Shown here one piece after another: positions 9,238-20,415 of a DNA stretch of 64,000 nt (its first letter is position 1; every line of letters begins with the position of its first letter). The notes below the pieces were generated by a model. The model searched no databases. It was not told where the DNA came from and was given only the letters and a program-made list of their open reading frames with translations. The stretch covers positions 1,922,001-1,986,000 of the forward strand of contig NZ_CP066801.1 of the NCBI RefSeq assembly GCF_016598575.1, read 5' to 3'. A program made the translations under genes and the position numbers. Origin of the DNA: Streptomyces sp. HSG2. Its GTDB lineage: Bacteria > Actinomycetota > Actinomycetes > Streptomycetales > Streptomycetaceae.

Positions 9238-10638
9238 TCAGGAGACCCTGGCCGCCTCCCCGCTCACGGTCGCGGCCTCCGCGGGCTTCGGCACCGCTGC
9301 CGGAGTCGGCTTGGCCGCCTCGTAGAACTCCTCGCGCGGCGACTCGACGGCGCCGAGCGAGACGACCTCTCGCTTGAGGAACATGCCGAGCGTCCAGTCC
9401 GCGAAGACGCGGATCTTGCGGTTCCAGGTCGGCATCGCCAGGCCGTGGTAGGCGCGGTGCATGTACCAGGCGAGCCGGCCCTTGAGCTTGATCCGCTTGC
9501 CGCCCACGACGACCATCGCGACGCCCTTGTGCAGGCCGAGGCCGGCGACGGCGCCCTTGTTGGCGTGCCGGTACTCCTTCTGCGGGAAGCCGCGCATGCC
9601 GGAGACCACGTTGTCGCCGAGCACCTTGGCCTGGCGCAGGGCGTGCTGGGCGTTGGGCGGGCACCAGGCGTTCTCGTTGCCGGCCTTGCGGCCCACGAGG
9701 TCCGGGACCTGCGCGTTGTCGCCGGCGGCCCAGACGTGGTCGGTGCCCGCGACCTGGAGCGTTGGTTCGCAGTCGATGTGCCCTCGGGGACCGAGTGGCA
9801 GGCCGAAGCGGGACAGGGCCGGGTTCGGCTTGACACCGGCCGTCCACACGATGGTGTGGGCGTCGACCTCCAGGCCGTTCTTCAGCACCACGTGACCGTC
9901 GACGCAGGACTCCATCGACGTGGACAGGTAGACCTCGACACCCCGACTCTCCAGGTGCTCCCGGCCGTAGACGCCGAGCTTCGGGCCGACCTCGGGGAGG
10001 ATCTTGTCCGCGGCGTCCACCAGGATGAAGCGCATGTCGTCGCGGGAGACGTTGGTGTAATACGCCGACGCGTCCCGGGCCATGTCCTCGACCTCGCCGA
10101 TGGTCTCCGCGCCGGCGAAGCCACCCCCGATGAAGACGAAGGTGAGGGCCTTTCGACGAATCGCCTCGTCGGTGGTCGAGTCGGCCTTGTCGAGCTGCTC
10201 CAGGACGTGGTTGCGCAGGCCGATGGCCTCCTCGACGCCCTTCATGCCGATGCCCTGCTCGGCCAGTCCGGGGATCGGGAAGGTGCGGGAGACCGCGCCC
10301 ATCGCCACGACCAGGTAGTCGAAGGGAAGCTCGTACGCCTCGCCCGTAAGCGGGGCGACGGTGGCCACCTTGCGCTCCTGGTCGATGGTCGTGACCCGAC
10401 CGGTGAGCACCTCCGCCTTGGGGAGCACGCGCCTGAGGGGGACGACGACGTGCCGGGGCGAGATGTTGCCGGCGGCGGTTTCGGGGAGGAAGGGCTGGTA
10501 GGTCATGTACGACCGGGGGTCGACGACCGTGACGGTCGCCTCTCCGTAGCGCATCTTCTTCAGGATGCGCCGAGCTGCGTACAGGCCTACGTACCCACCG
10601 CCTACTACGAGGATCCTGGGACGCTCCGTGGTGCTCAT
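9238..10638 (-). CDS. ndh: Type II NADH dehydrogenase (NDH-2)
   Basis: 466 aa FAD flavoprotein that passes electrons from NADH to menaquinone without proton pumping, at the inner face of the membrane. The FAD-binding motif is ILVVGGGYVGLYAARRI near residue 9, the NADH-binding motif is FVFIGGGFAGAETIGEVEDM near residue 185, and the second FAD contact is HVWAAGDNAQVPDL. The C-terminal helical region supplies the membrane association. The ATG at 10638 is the first start in frame with the conserved N-terminus; the Shine-Dalgarno is weak. A Rex-type operator lies about 310 bp upstream, consistent with redox control. Confidence 0.93.
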   Translation of the reverse strand: MSTTERPRILVVGGGYVGLYAARRILKKMRYGEATVTVVDPRSYMTYQPFLPETAAGNISPRHVVVPLRRVLPKAEVLTGRVTTIDQERKVATVAPLTGEAYELPFDYLVVAMGAVSRTFPIPGLAEQGIGMKGVEEAIGLRNHVLEQLDKADSTTDEAIRRKALTFVFIGGGFAGAETIGEVEDMARDASAYYTNVSRDDMRFILVDAADKILPEVGPKLGVYGREHLESRGVEVYLSTSMESCVDGHVVLKNGLEVDAHTIVWTAGVKPNPALSRFGLPLGPRGHIDCEPTLQVAGTDHVWAAGDNAQVPDLVGRKAGNENAWCPPNAQHALRQAKVLGDNVVSGMRGFPQKEYRHANKGAVAGLGLHKGVAMVVVGGKRIKLKGRLAWYMHRAYHGLAMPTWNRKIRVFADWTLGMFLKREVVSLGAVESPREEFYEAAKPTPAAVPKPAEAATVSGEAARVS

Positions 10639-11058
10639 GGGATCGAGTATCCACCCGCATCGGGGGGGTGGTTCGTGCGCCCCTTCACAAGCTCGACCAG
10701 GGGTCGTGTTACACTCCCGGGCTCGCGTGAGGAAGATCATGTCATCGCGGGGAACCGAGCCTCCGCCGACGGCGTTGTCAATGCCGCGTGAGCTGCCCAT
10801 CCGACGCCACCAAGGGCTCGGGGGGCCTGCCCGAGGCTCGGCCCTCACCACCTCGCCGACCGCCCGCCGCACCATGCTGATCGGGTGGACGACCCCTCGA
10901 TAGGGTCAATCGGGCCCGTCGAGCGGACCGAACGCCCCAGAATCCTTGTGAAGAACTTCACGAACCCGGTCCCCCGAACCCCGCCCTACCGGCCGGTAAG
11001 TCGGTGGAGGCGCACCCCCGAGCGCGCCGGCGCCGAGCCGACAGAGCGCCGCCGACGG
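10639..11058. other. Gene-free leader region upstream of ndh
   Basis: 420 bp between the ndh start and the stop of the Ppx/GppA gene, both on the minus strand. It contains the Rex operator candidate (10946-10963) and a second half-site, TTCACAAG, at about 10684-10691. The ndh promoter should lie here. No coding frame with Streptomyces codon bias is visible. Confidence 0.5.
10946..10963. promoter_or_regulatory. Candidate Rex operator (ROP) of ndh
   Basis: TTGTGAAGAACTTCACGA has the form TTGTGAA-N4-TTCACAA with one mismatch in the right arm. Rex is the NADH/NAD+-sensing repressor of respiratory genes in Streptomyces, and ndh is a known member of its regulon, as I recall. The position upstream of ndh supports the call. 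Confidence 0.75.
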
Positions 11059-12012
11059 CTACGCGGCGCCCCCCGCCACGCTCATCACGATGCCGTCCAG
11101 GATGTCGTTCTCGCTCACGACGACCTCCTCGGCACCCGTGCGTTCCATGATCGACAGCAGCACGAGGGCACCCGCCCCGATCACGTCGACCCGGCCGGGA
11201 TGCAGGGACTTGACGGCGGCTCGGCTCGCGTGCGTCGACCCCAGCAGCCACTCCGTGATCTGCCGCACCCGGTCCCGGGAGACCCGCGCGTGATGGATGG
11301 CCGCGGGGTCGTAGGCGGGCAGGTCCATGGCCATCGCCGCCACGGTCGTCACCGATCCGGCCAGCCCCACCAGCGTGCGCGCCCTCGCCGGCGACACGGT
11401 CTCCTCGACCCGGTCGAGTGCGGCCTCGATGTCGGCCCGCATCGCGTCGACCCGCTCGCGCGGGGGCGGGTCGAGTACCCGTCCGTCGCGCACCAGGTGC
11501 CGCTCGGTCATCCGGACGCAACCCATGTCGACGGATCGGGCCGCGTCCACCCGGTCGTCGCCCACGACGAACTCCGTGGAACCACCGCCGATGTCCACCA
11601 CCAGGAAGGGACGTGGGAGGTCGGCACGGCCCGCCAGCTCGCGGGTGGCGCCGGCGAAGGACAGTTCGGCCTCCAGTTCGCCGCTGATCACCTCCGGTTC
11701 GACGCCGAGGATCTCGCGGACACCGTCGACGAACTCCCGACGGTTCTCGGCGTCCCGGGAAGCCGAGGTGGCCACGAAGCGCAGCCGCCGAGCCCCGTGC
11801 CCGTCAATGGCCGCCGCGTAGTCGCGGCAGGCCGCGAAAGTCCTGTTCAGAGCCTCGGGTGCGAGCCGGCCTGTGCGGTCCACGCCCTCGCCGAGTCGGA
11901 CGATCGTCATGCGCCGGTCCAGTTCGGTCAGCGCCCCGGTCGCCGGATCGACGTCGGCGACCAGCAACCGGATCGAATTCGTACCGCAGTCGACCGCGGC
12001 CACACGGCTCAT
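11059..12012 (-). CDS. Ppx/GppA-family exopolyphosphatase
   Basis: 317 aa ASKHA-fold phosphatase acting on inorganic polyphosphate or pppGpp. The phosphate-1 loop is AAVDCGTNSIRLLV at residue 5, the phosphate-2 loop is LVVDIGGGSTEFVVG near 140, and the adenosine-type loop lies near LAGSVTTVAAM. The short form (about 310 aa, no C-terminal HD extension) is the usual actinobacterial one. The ATG overlaps the TGA of the DUF501 gene (ATGA at 12012-12009), so the two are translationally coupled. Whether it prefers polyP or pppGpp cannot be told from sequence. Confidence 0.9.
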   Translation of the reverse strand: MSRVAAVDCGTNSIRLLVADVDPATGALTELDRRMTIVRLGEGVDRTGRLAPEALNRTFAACRDYAAAIDGHGARRLRFVATSASRDAENRREFVDGVREILGVEPEVISGELEAELSFAGATRELAGRADLPRPFLVVDIGGGSTEFVVGDDRVDAARSVDMGCVRMTERHLVRDGRVLDPPPRERVDAMRADIEAALDRVEETVSPARARTLVGLAGSVTTVAAMAMDLPAYDPAAIHHARVSRDRVRQITEWLLGSTHASRAAVKSLHPGRVDVIGAGALVLLSIMERTGAEEVVVSENDILDGIVMSVAGGAA

Positions 12013-12554
12013 CGGCCGGCCTCCCCCGCCGTGTCCCCCTCCGGGGTGGCGACGCAGGCGCCCTTGCTCCACCACGGTGGCAGCATCGCGAGTGCCTCGT
12101 CCCCCAGCGGGTTGACGCCCGGCCCCGCCGCGAGGGAGTGGGCGACCAGGACGTGCAGGCACTTGACCCGGTCCGGCATGCCGCCGGCGCTCGGGAAGTT
12201 CCGCAGCTCCTCGATCTCGTCGCGGCGCCGAAGGTAGTCCTCGTGGGCGGCCCGGTAGGCCTCGGCCAGTTCCGGGTCGACGGCGAGCCGCTCGGACATC
12301 TCCTTCATCACCCCCTCCGCTTCCAGCGTGCCGATGGCCGAGTTGGCACGCGGGCAGGTGAGGTAGTAGAGCGTCGGGAAGGGGGTGCCGTCGGGCAACC
12401 GGGGGGCGGTCTCCACCACGTCCGGTCGTCCACAGGGGCAACGGTGGGCGATGGCGCGCAGGCCGCGGGGCGGCCGGCCGAGTTGCCGCGTGAACGCCTC
12501 GACGTCCGCGTCCGTGGGCTCGGTTCGCGGGGTGGGCGGCGGAACGTGTTCCAT
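12009..12554 (-). CDS. DUF501 family protein
   Basis: 181 aa cytosolic protein of the DUF501 family, found across actinobacteria directly between the DivIC-like gene and ppx. Conserved features include a cysteine-containing segment HRCPCGRPDVVET, FPTLYYLTCPRA and MPDRVKCLHVLVAHSLA; these Cys/His residues could bind a metal. The first 30 residues are Pro/Thr-rich. Function unknown. It is the middle gene of the operon and overlaps the next gene by 4 bp. Confidence 0.85.
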   Translation of the reverse strand: MEHVPPPTPRTEPTDADVEAFTRQLGRPPRGLRAIAHRCPCGRPDVVETAPRLPDGTPFPTLYYLTCPRANSAIGTLEAEGVMKEMSERLAVDPELAEAYRAAHEDYLRRRDEIEELRNFPSAGGMPDRVKCLHVLVAHSLAAGPGVNPLGDEALAMLPPWWSKGACVATPEGDTAGEAGR

Positions 12555-12621
12555 GGGTGTCTTCCGGGCGTCTTTCTGTCGACGGTGGTGGGTGCGGTGT
12601 CGCCGGCGTTCCGGCTCCGGG

Positions 12622-13098
12622 TCAGCGGCCGGCCGCGTCGACGCGGTCCACGCCGTCGAGAACGGTGCGCCACCACGGCCGGCCGGACGCCTCGCGGTCC
12701 GCGCGCGCCCGCTCGGCCGCCTCGGGGTCCCGCATGACGTAGCCGGTCTCGCCGGGCCGCACGTAGTGCAGTCGGGCGCGGATCTCCCGGGCGGCGAAGG
12801 CGTCGTCCTGCCAGCGTGCCGCGAGGTCGCCCAACTCCTCGACCCGGTCCCGGGATCGACGGCTCTCCTCCTGGAGGTCGGCGATCTCCGCCCGCTGCGC
12901 GACGTACTGGCGCATCGGGTAGGCCAATGCGACCACCATGGAGCAGACCACCAAAGCGAGCAGCGCGGCCCGACCGGTCAGTCGGGACCGACGGGCCTGA
13001 CGCTTGCTCTGGGAGCGGTAGGCCCGGGCCGCGGTGCGCTCGCCGAGAAGCCGGATCCGCGCGGTGGTGGAGAAGCGGTCCCGGTCCTTCGCGGCCAT
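12622..13098 (-). CDS. FtsB/DivIC-type septum formation initiator
   Basis: 158 aa bitopic membrane protein of the divisome. A basic cytoplasmic N-terminus (about 1-43) precedes one transmembrane helix (LLALVVCSMVVALAYPM, about 45-61), an extracytoplasmic coiled coil (AEIADLQEESRRSRDRVEEL) and the family motif ARLHYVRPGETGYVMRD. These proteins bridge FtsL and FtsQ and help activate septal peptidoglycan synthesis. ATG 13098 follows GGGAGG. It lies between eno and the DUF501 gene, the usual actinobacterial arrangement. Confidence 0.9.
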   Translation of the reverse strand: MAAKDRDRFSTTARIRLLGERTAARAYRSQSKRQARRSRLTGRAALLALVVCSMVVALAYPMRQYVAQRAEIADLQEESRRSRDRVEELGDLAARWQDDAFAAREIRARLHYVRPGETGYVMRDPEAAERARADREASGRPWWRTVLDGVDRVDAAGR

Positions 13099-13224
13099 GT
13101 CCCGCCTCCCGTTCGCCTCGGAGCGTCGCACCGGACGCGCCCACGTCCCCGCACACGGTACGGGACCGGGTGCGAGGACGTAGGGACGACGCCGATCCAG
13201 CGCGGAGCCGGCGGCCCGCCGCGG

Positions 13225-15466
<2,242 letters not shown>

Positions 15467-15469
15467 TCA

Positions 15470-15665
15470 CCGACGCCTACGAGGTGAGCTGTCGGGTTCG
15501 GGCCGGTGGAATTGCCCGGCCGGGTCCCTCACGGGACGCGGCTTCACCCCTAGCCGCTCCGTCTCGACTTCCCGGTGCGGCGCCTACCTTGGTTCCCCCG
15601 CTCCTGCCTACGGCGCTCGACGCGACGACTGTTGCCGGAAGCCGCTGGCAGGATTCGGCGTAGCG
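15470..15665 (-). ncRNA. ydaO/yuaA-type c-di-AMP riboswitch in the rpfA leader
   Basis: On the minus strand the leader reads ACGCCGAATCCTGCC (from 15661), then GGGGGAACCA, GGGGTGAAGCCGC and CGAACCCGACAGCTCACC, closing with GGCGT (15477-15473), which pairs with the initial ACGCC to form P1. These are the conserved blocks of the ydaO motif (RF00379), which binds cyclic di-AMP and usually turns expression off. In Streptomyces it controls cell-wall hydrolase genes, including rpfA. The rpfA ribosome-binding site lies within about 15 nt of P1. Confidence 0.93.
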
Positions 15666-15787
15666 GCACCGGTGCCCGCGATGGCGAGCGATCCCGACCG
15701 TAGACACGCGGCCGGGGGATTATCAAAGACGATCAGAACTTCTGAGAGCTATGTCTCACGCGCTCGAATTCGGACATCAAGGAACAT

Positions 15788-16843
15788 TCAGGGCGTGAAC
15801 TCGCTTGGCGCCGACAGCGCTTGGCCCGCCACCCTCAGGGTCTGACCGGGCAGGATGTGGTCGGGATCGTCGCCGATCACCGCCCGGTTGGCCGAGTAGA
15901 GCGCGGACCATCCGCCGCTCGTCCCCCGGCCCTCCGCGATCCGCGACAAGGTGTCGCCGGACCGGACGGTGTACTCGCCGGCCGCCTCGCCGCCATCGCT
16001 CTCGTCGGCCGGCTCCCCGCGGTGCCGGCCCGTGCCGTCGCCCTCCCGCCGAGGGAGGCGGTCCTTGCCGTCGCGCCCGGTCACGGAGGGAGCCGAGTCC
16101 GCCGTCTCGGCGTCCGATCGGGGATCCGCGCCCGGGCGGGTGGACGTCTCGTCGCCGACCCCTTCGCCCGGCTCCTCGTGGGGCTCCTCGACCGTCCCGA
16201 CGTCCGCACGGGATGCCTCCCGACGGTCCGACGCGTCCGCTTCGTCCGCCCCCGGCGCCGTATCGGGGTCCGAAGGGGTCCCGGCATCGGCGGCGAACGG
16301 CGTGGCCGAAGCACCACCGGCCCTCGCGCCCCCCTCGCCTCGCCGCTCCGACCCGGCGGCCTCTTCGACGCCCTCGATCTCCTCGGCCCGCTCCACCGCG
16401 CCGGCGGCCCCTCCAGCCCCGACCGAGGGCCCGTCGGGCGCGGCGGGGTCGTCGATCGTCGCGCCGACCCCCTCCACCAGCCCGGCGAGCGGGCCGCAAG
16501 TGGGCCAGGCGGCGACGCCCTCCGCCGCGAGGATCCTCTCGGCCGTCTCGATCTGCCGGGAGCGGCTCGCCTGGTCCGCGCTGGAGGCGTGGTCGAGCCC
16601 GCCGTACCTCTCCCATTGGTCCTGGGAGAGTTGGAGCCCGCCGTAGTAGCCGTTGCCGCCGTTCCGGCTCCACGCGCCGCCGGTCTCGCAGTCGGCGACC
16701 CGATCCCAGGCCGTGCCGTCGGCCGCGGCGGCGCCGGAGGCGCCCAACAGCGGGATGGCGATGGCCGAGCCGGTGACGCCGGCCGCGACGACGAGCGCCG
16801 AGGCCTGGCTGGGGCGACGGTGACGACCGTTCCCGGAGAGCAT
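15788..16843 (-). CDS. Second secreted Rpf-domain protein with LysM
   Basis: 351 aa paralogue of the neighbouring RpfA. The signal peptide is similar (LSGNGRHRRPSQASA, cleavage near SGAAAADGT). The Rpf domain shows WDRVADCETGGAWSRNGGNGY with the catalytic glutamate in CETGG and the second cysteine in WPTCGPL. About 160 residues of acidic, low-complexity Asp/Glu/Ala/Gly-rich linker follow, and then a LysM (YTVRSGDTLSRIAEG to LPGQTLRVAG). ATG 16843 is used. It corresponds by position to S. coelicolor RpfC as I recall it. No riboswitch precedes it; it has its own roughly 200-bp upstream region. Confidence 0.88.
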   Translation of the reverse strand: MLSGNGRHRRPSQASALVVAAGVTGSAIAIPLLGASGAAAADGTAWDRVADCETGGAWSRNGGNGYYGGLQLSQDQWERYGGLDHASSADQASRSRQIETAERILAAEGVAAWPTCGPLAGLVEGVGATIDDPAAPDGPSVGAGGAAGAVERAEEIEGVEEAAGSERRGEGGARAGGASATPFAADAGTPSDPDTAPGADEADASDRREASRADVGTVEEPHEEPGEGVGDETSTRPGADPRSDAETADSAPSVTGRDGKDRLPRREGDGTGRHRGEPADESDGGEAAGEYTVRSGDTLSRIAEGRGTSGGWSALYSANRAVIGDDPDHILPGQTLRVAGQALSAPSEFTP

Positions 16844-17048
16844 GTGCGGACCTTTCGCGAGACGGCGGCTTCGCAGCGCGGCGACCACGACCTGCCGCGC
16901 TGATCCGTGAACGTATCGGCAGGTGATCGCATGTCACAAGCCGATGCCGCACAGATCACACGAAGATCACAGACGTTCGACGGCCACCCGGGGAAAGGGG
17001 TTCGGCGCGGTGCCGTCCCGTGGGGACCGAGCCACCGCGGCCCGGCCC

Positions 17049-18341
17049 CTACGTGTCCACACGGTCCGCCGCGCCCTCGGGGGTGAACGCGACGGGCAGC
17101 GTCCGCAGCCCCCGCATGATCAACCCGCCGCGCCGGCGCAGCGAGGAGGGATCGGCGTCCAGGCGGAGGTCGGGAAGCCGGGTGAGAAGAGTGGCGAGCG
17201 CGGTCCGCCCCTCCGAACGGGCGAGGGGCGCGCCCAGGCAGTAGTGGATCCCGTGCCCGTACCCGAGGTGGGGGTTGTCCTGACGGGTGAGATCGAGAGT
17301 GTCGGGATCGGCGAAGCGCTCCGGGTCCCGGTCGGCGGCGGCGAGCACGACCAGGACCGGGTCCCCTGTGGCGATGTCCTGACCGCCGATGCCGAGCGGG
17401 CGGGTGGCGAAACGCCAGGTGGCCATCTCCACCGGCCCGTCGTACCGGAGCAGTTCCTCGACGCCGGTGTCCAGCGTCGCGCGGTCCCCGACGGCCAGCG
17501 AGCGTTGCAGGCGCTCCCGCTGAGCCGGGTGGGTGAGCAGCGCGTAGGTGCCGTTGCCGATGAGGTTGACGGTGGTCTCGAATCCGGCGAAGAGCAGGAT
17601 GAAGGCCATGGCCGCGACCTCGTTCTCGGTGAGGTGCTCGCCGTGGTCCGAGGCGCGGATGAGGGCGGAGAGGAGGTCCTCACCGGGGGCGGGCTCGGCG
17701 GGCAGCGCCTTCCGCTTGCGGTGGATCAGATCGGCCAGGTACCCCCGCATCATCTTCACCGACCTCGCGACCCCGCCCCGGGGTCCCTTGTCGTGCCGGA
17801 TCATCATGCCCGCCCAGTCCCGGAAGTCCTCCTGGTCCTCGCGTGGGACGCCCAGCAGGTCGCAGATGGCGTAGATGGGGAGCGGGAAGGCGAAGTCGTG
17901 GATGAGGTCGGCCGAGCCCCGGGACGCGAACCGGTCGACGAGGCCGTCGGCGAGTTCCCGCACGCGGGGCTCGAACTCGGCGACGCGGCGAGGGGTGAAC
18001 GCCTTGCTGACCAGTCGCCGCAGCCGGGTGTGGTCGGGCGGGTCGATGTTGAGCAGATGCGTCGTCAGCTCGGCCTTGCGCTCGCCGGGGATGCCGGTCT
18101 TGCCCTTGGCGTGCGCCGGCTCGTCGTGGTGGGCGGGGTTCTTGGACAGCCCCGGGTGCGCGAGCGCGCGCCGCGCGTCGGCGTACCGGGTGACCAGCCA
18201 CGCCTCGACTCCACTGGGCAATCGCGCGCGGTGCACGGGCGCGTGCTCGCGAAGCCAGGCGTAGGCGGGATAGGGGTCGTCCGCGAACTCACGGGAGAAC
18301 AGGGAGGGAGCGGGCGAGTCGGGCCGGTGCTGATCGGTCAC
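17049..18341 (-). CDS. Cytochrome P450
   Basis: 430 aa soluble class I bacterial P450 monooxygenase needing a ferredoxin partner that is not encoded nearby. The I-helix oxygen-binding motif is LLFAGFETTVNLIGNG, the ExxR motif is EELLRYDG, and the heme-thiolate loop is GYGHGIHYCLGAPLAR with the cysteine ligand. The usual bacterial oxygen-binding AGxET reads AGFET. Substrate unknown; it is an isolated gene next to the Rpf genes, conserved in position, which argues against a recent biosynthetic cluster. Confidence 0.92.
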   Translation of the reverse strand: MTDQHRPDSPAPSLFSREFADDPYPAYAWLREHAPVHRARLPSGVEAWLVTRYADARRALAHPGLSKNPAHHDEPAHAKGKTGIPGERKAELTTHLLNIDPPDHTRLRRLVSKAFTPRRVAEFEPRVRELADGLVDRFASRGSADLIHDFAFPLPIYAICDLLGVPREDQEDFRDWAGMMIRHDKGPRGGVARSVKMMRGYLADLIHRKRKALPAEPAPGEDLLSALIRASDHGEHLTENEVAAMAFILLFAGFETTVNLIGNGTYALLTHPAQRERLQRSLAVGDRATLDTGVEELLRYDGPVEMATWRFATRPLGIGGQDIATGDPVLVVLAAADRDPERFADPDTLDLTRQDNPHLGYGHGIHYCLGAPLARSEGRTALATLLTRLPDLRLDADPSSLRRRGGLIMRGLRTLPVAFTPEGAADRVDT

Positions 18342-18476
18342 GGGTCGACGGTATCGGGAGGGCCGGTGGCGGCCCTCCCCGCCCGAGACCTCGGCGACGG
18401 GTCACGCGCCCAGCGCCGTGCCCGGGCGGGGCGGCGGGGTCCGTCTCGGGGGCGGAGCCGGGCGGTTCCGACCGGC

Positions 18477-19499
18477 TCACCGGGGTCGGGGGTGGCTCGC
18501 ACTCGGGGAAGCGGGCTCTCCCGCTCTCCGCTCGGCCTCCTTGATCGCGTCCCGGTAGCTCCGGGCCGCCGCCCGGAGCGCCGCCTCCGGGTCGACGCCC
18601 TCGCCCTCGGCCCGGACCGCCAGGGCGAGCAGGTCGTATCCGACGCCCTCGACCGGAGGGAGGGGCACGTCGAGGCCGGCCGTACGGACACGGGAAGCCA
18701 ACTTCGCCGCCAGGGCCAGACCGGGCTGGCCGAGGGGGACGCCCTCGGTGACCGAGGCGCGTCGCTTCTCGACCGCCTTGCTCCGCAGCCAGTGGCCCTC
18801 GACCTCCTCGGCGGTGGTGGCGGTCTCCTCGCCGAACACGTGCGGGTGGCGGTGGATCAGCTTGGCGACGATTCCGGCGGCCACGTCGTCGACGGAGAAG
18901 GGGGCGTCACGGTGCTCCTCGGCGATCCGGGCGTGGAAGATCACTTGGAGCAGGACGTCCCCCAGTTCCTCCCGCATCTCCTCCCGGTCGCCCTCCTCGA
19001 TCGCCTCGACCAGCTCGTAGGCCTCCTCCAAGCCGTACTTCGCGAGGTCCTCGTGGGTCCGGCGGGACGACCACGGGCACTGGAGACGGATGCGATCCAT
19101 CACCCGCACGAGGTCCAGCAGTCGCGCGCCCGGCAGGTCGTAGGAGGCGGGCAGCAGCTCCAGCTCCGGCATGCGCACACGACCGGATCCCGCCATCCGG
19201 GCCAGCCCGTCGGTCAGGCCTGGTTCACCCTCGGCGGTCGCCACGACCACCACGCTCCGGCCGCCGGCGCAGGACTCGACCAGTCGCTCCGCGATCGGGG
19301 CCGCGATGTCGACCGATATGCCGGCCTCGCCGAGATAGGGGAGCTGCGGATGCCCGCCGTCGGCGCACAGGACTTCGTCGGCGTCGCGCAGCGCCTGCCA
19401 GGCGGGCCAGGACAACAGGCCCGGCGCGACGCGGTGACTGGTGGTGAGCAGGACGACGCGGCCGGGGTCGGCGGGCGTCTCGTGGCTGGTGGCGTTCAC
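18477..19499 (-). CDS. MazG-type nucleoside triphosphate pyrophosphohydrolase
   Basis: 340 aa cytosolic all-alpha NTP pyrophosphatase that cleans aberrant nucleotides. The metal-binding ExxE...ExxD helices are seen as LEEAYELVEAIEEGD and MREELGDVLLQVIFHA, followed by the HRHPHVFGE motif and WLRSKAVEKR. About 130 N-terminal residues precede the MazG domain (PGLLSWPAWQALRDADEVL), resembling a tetrapyrrole-methylase-like module that is common in actinobacterial members. It is followed on the same strand by the P450 gene, with 135 bp between. Confidence 0.9.
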   Translation of the reverse strand: MNATSHETPADPGRVVLLTTSHRVAPGLLSWPAWQALRDADEVLCADGGHPQLPYLGEAGISVDIAAPIAERLVESCAGGRSVVVVATAEGEPGLTDGLARMAGSGRVRMPELELLPASYDLPGARLLDLVRVMDRIRLQCPWSSRRTHEDLAKYGLEEAYELVEAIEEGDREEMREELGDVLLQVIFHARIAEEHRDAPFSVDDVAAGIVAKLIHRHPHVFGEETATTAEEVEGHWLRSKAVEKRRASVTEGVPLGQPGLALAAKLASRVRTAGLDVPLPPVEGVGYDLLALAVRAEGEGVDPEAALRAAARSYRDAIKEAERRAGEPASPSASHPRPR

Positions 19500-19587
19500 A
19501 CCACCGAACGTAGCGCACCTGGCCGACGGTGCCCGGGGCCGTCCACAGAGCGTCCGCCGGCCCCGGCGGCATCCTCGGGACGACGGG

Positions 19588-20232
19588 TCACACCGGGCGG
19601 AGACCCGCCGCCCAGCCGGTGTCCCGTACCCAGGGTGTCTCGGTGTCGACGCGACCGCTGTGCTCCATGTCCCAGCTGCCGTAGCGGGGGTTCAGGTCCA
19701 CCGCGAGGTCCCGCGACGCCTCGGAGAGGGCCTCCCAGAACGCGGGCTGCCCGGTGTCGGTACCGAGCCTCTCGGCCAGCTTCTGGGCCTCCAGTTGGAG
19801 CCCGAGGTTCTCGTCGAGGCGCGCGGCCGAGACCCCGTACTGCTCCAGCCAGACCGTCTCCAGCGCCCGCGCGCCCCCGGTCCGCTGTTCGAGACCCTCG
19901 CGCATCGCCTGGACCTCCTTGCGGCCGACGCTCACGCCCTCCCGCTGCGCGGCGTGGTGCAGCACACGGTCCAGGACCATGCCGTGCAGGGTGTCACGCG
20001 CGAGACCGCCCGTGCGGGCGACCGCCTGGCGGTACTGGGCGTCATCCGAGACGGCCGCCCGACGCGCCTCCCGCACCTCCCCCACGCGCTCCTCCAACTC
20101 CGCCACGGTGATCCGCTCCCCGCCGACGACGGCCGCGGCGCCCGGATGTGCCTGACCCCCGCACGCGGTCAGCAGGGAAGCCGAGGCGGCGAGCGCCGTG
20201 GCCCAGAGGGTGGCGGTGCGTCGGCGGGGCAA
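19588..20232 (-). CDS. SurA N-terminal domain lipoprotein
   Basis: 214 aa predicted lipoprotein. A basic n-region (PRRRTATLW), hydrophobic core and lipobox LLTAC give lipidation near residue 22. The mature part begins AAVVGGERITVAELEERV, the signature of the SurA/PrsA N-terminal chaperone region; no parvulin PPIase domain follows, so it is probably a chaperone-like folding factor at the outer membrane face. TTG at 20232 is preferred because GGGAGG lies five bases ahead; GTG further upstream lacks a site and would add a non-signal extension. It sits next to the mazG-like gene. Confidence 0.8.
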   Translation of the reverse strand: MPRRRTATLWATALAASASLLTACGGQAHPGAAAVVGGERITVAELEERVGEVREARRAAVSDDAQYRQAVARTGGLARDTLHGMVLDRVLHHAAQREGVSVGRKEVQAMREGLEQRTGGARALETVWLEQYGVSAARLDENLGLQLEAQKLAERLGTDTGQPAFWEALSEASRDLAVDLNPRYGSWDMEHSGRVDTETPWVRDTGWAAGLRPV

Positions 20233-20415
20233 GGGGACCTCCCGTGGGGACGGCGACGACGAGTGCGGCACGTGGTGCCGCCACCGGCGACGGCAGTGGT
20301 GGATCGGGCGGACGGGCGCGGTCGTGCGGTGACCGATGGTAGGCGGGGGACGGGCCCCGGCCAACCCATTCGACCAACGACGCGTCGTCTCCCGGGACAC
20401 CGCCGCGCCTACCGG

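Noticed and set aside
9026..10660. Continuous minus-strand frame joining the Cfa-like gene to sequence opposite ndh codons
   Set aside because: The extension is ndh read out of frame; the Cfa-like gene has its own ATG with CGGAGG at 9025, and a terminator hairpin lies between the genes.
16923..16937. GTGATCGCATGTCAC upstream of the second rpf gene as a Crp/CRP-type site
   Set aside because: The half-sites are one base too far apart (N7 rather than N6) for the known consensus, so I do not call it.
16923..20111. A 1062-codon open frame on the plus strand
   Set aside because: Runs opposite the P450, mazG-like and SurA-like genes; its Arg/Gly/Val-rich translation is the mirror of GC-rich coding DNA and has no family motifs.
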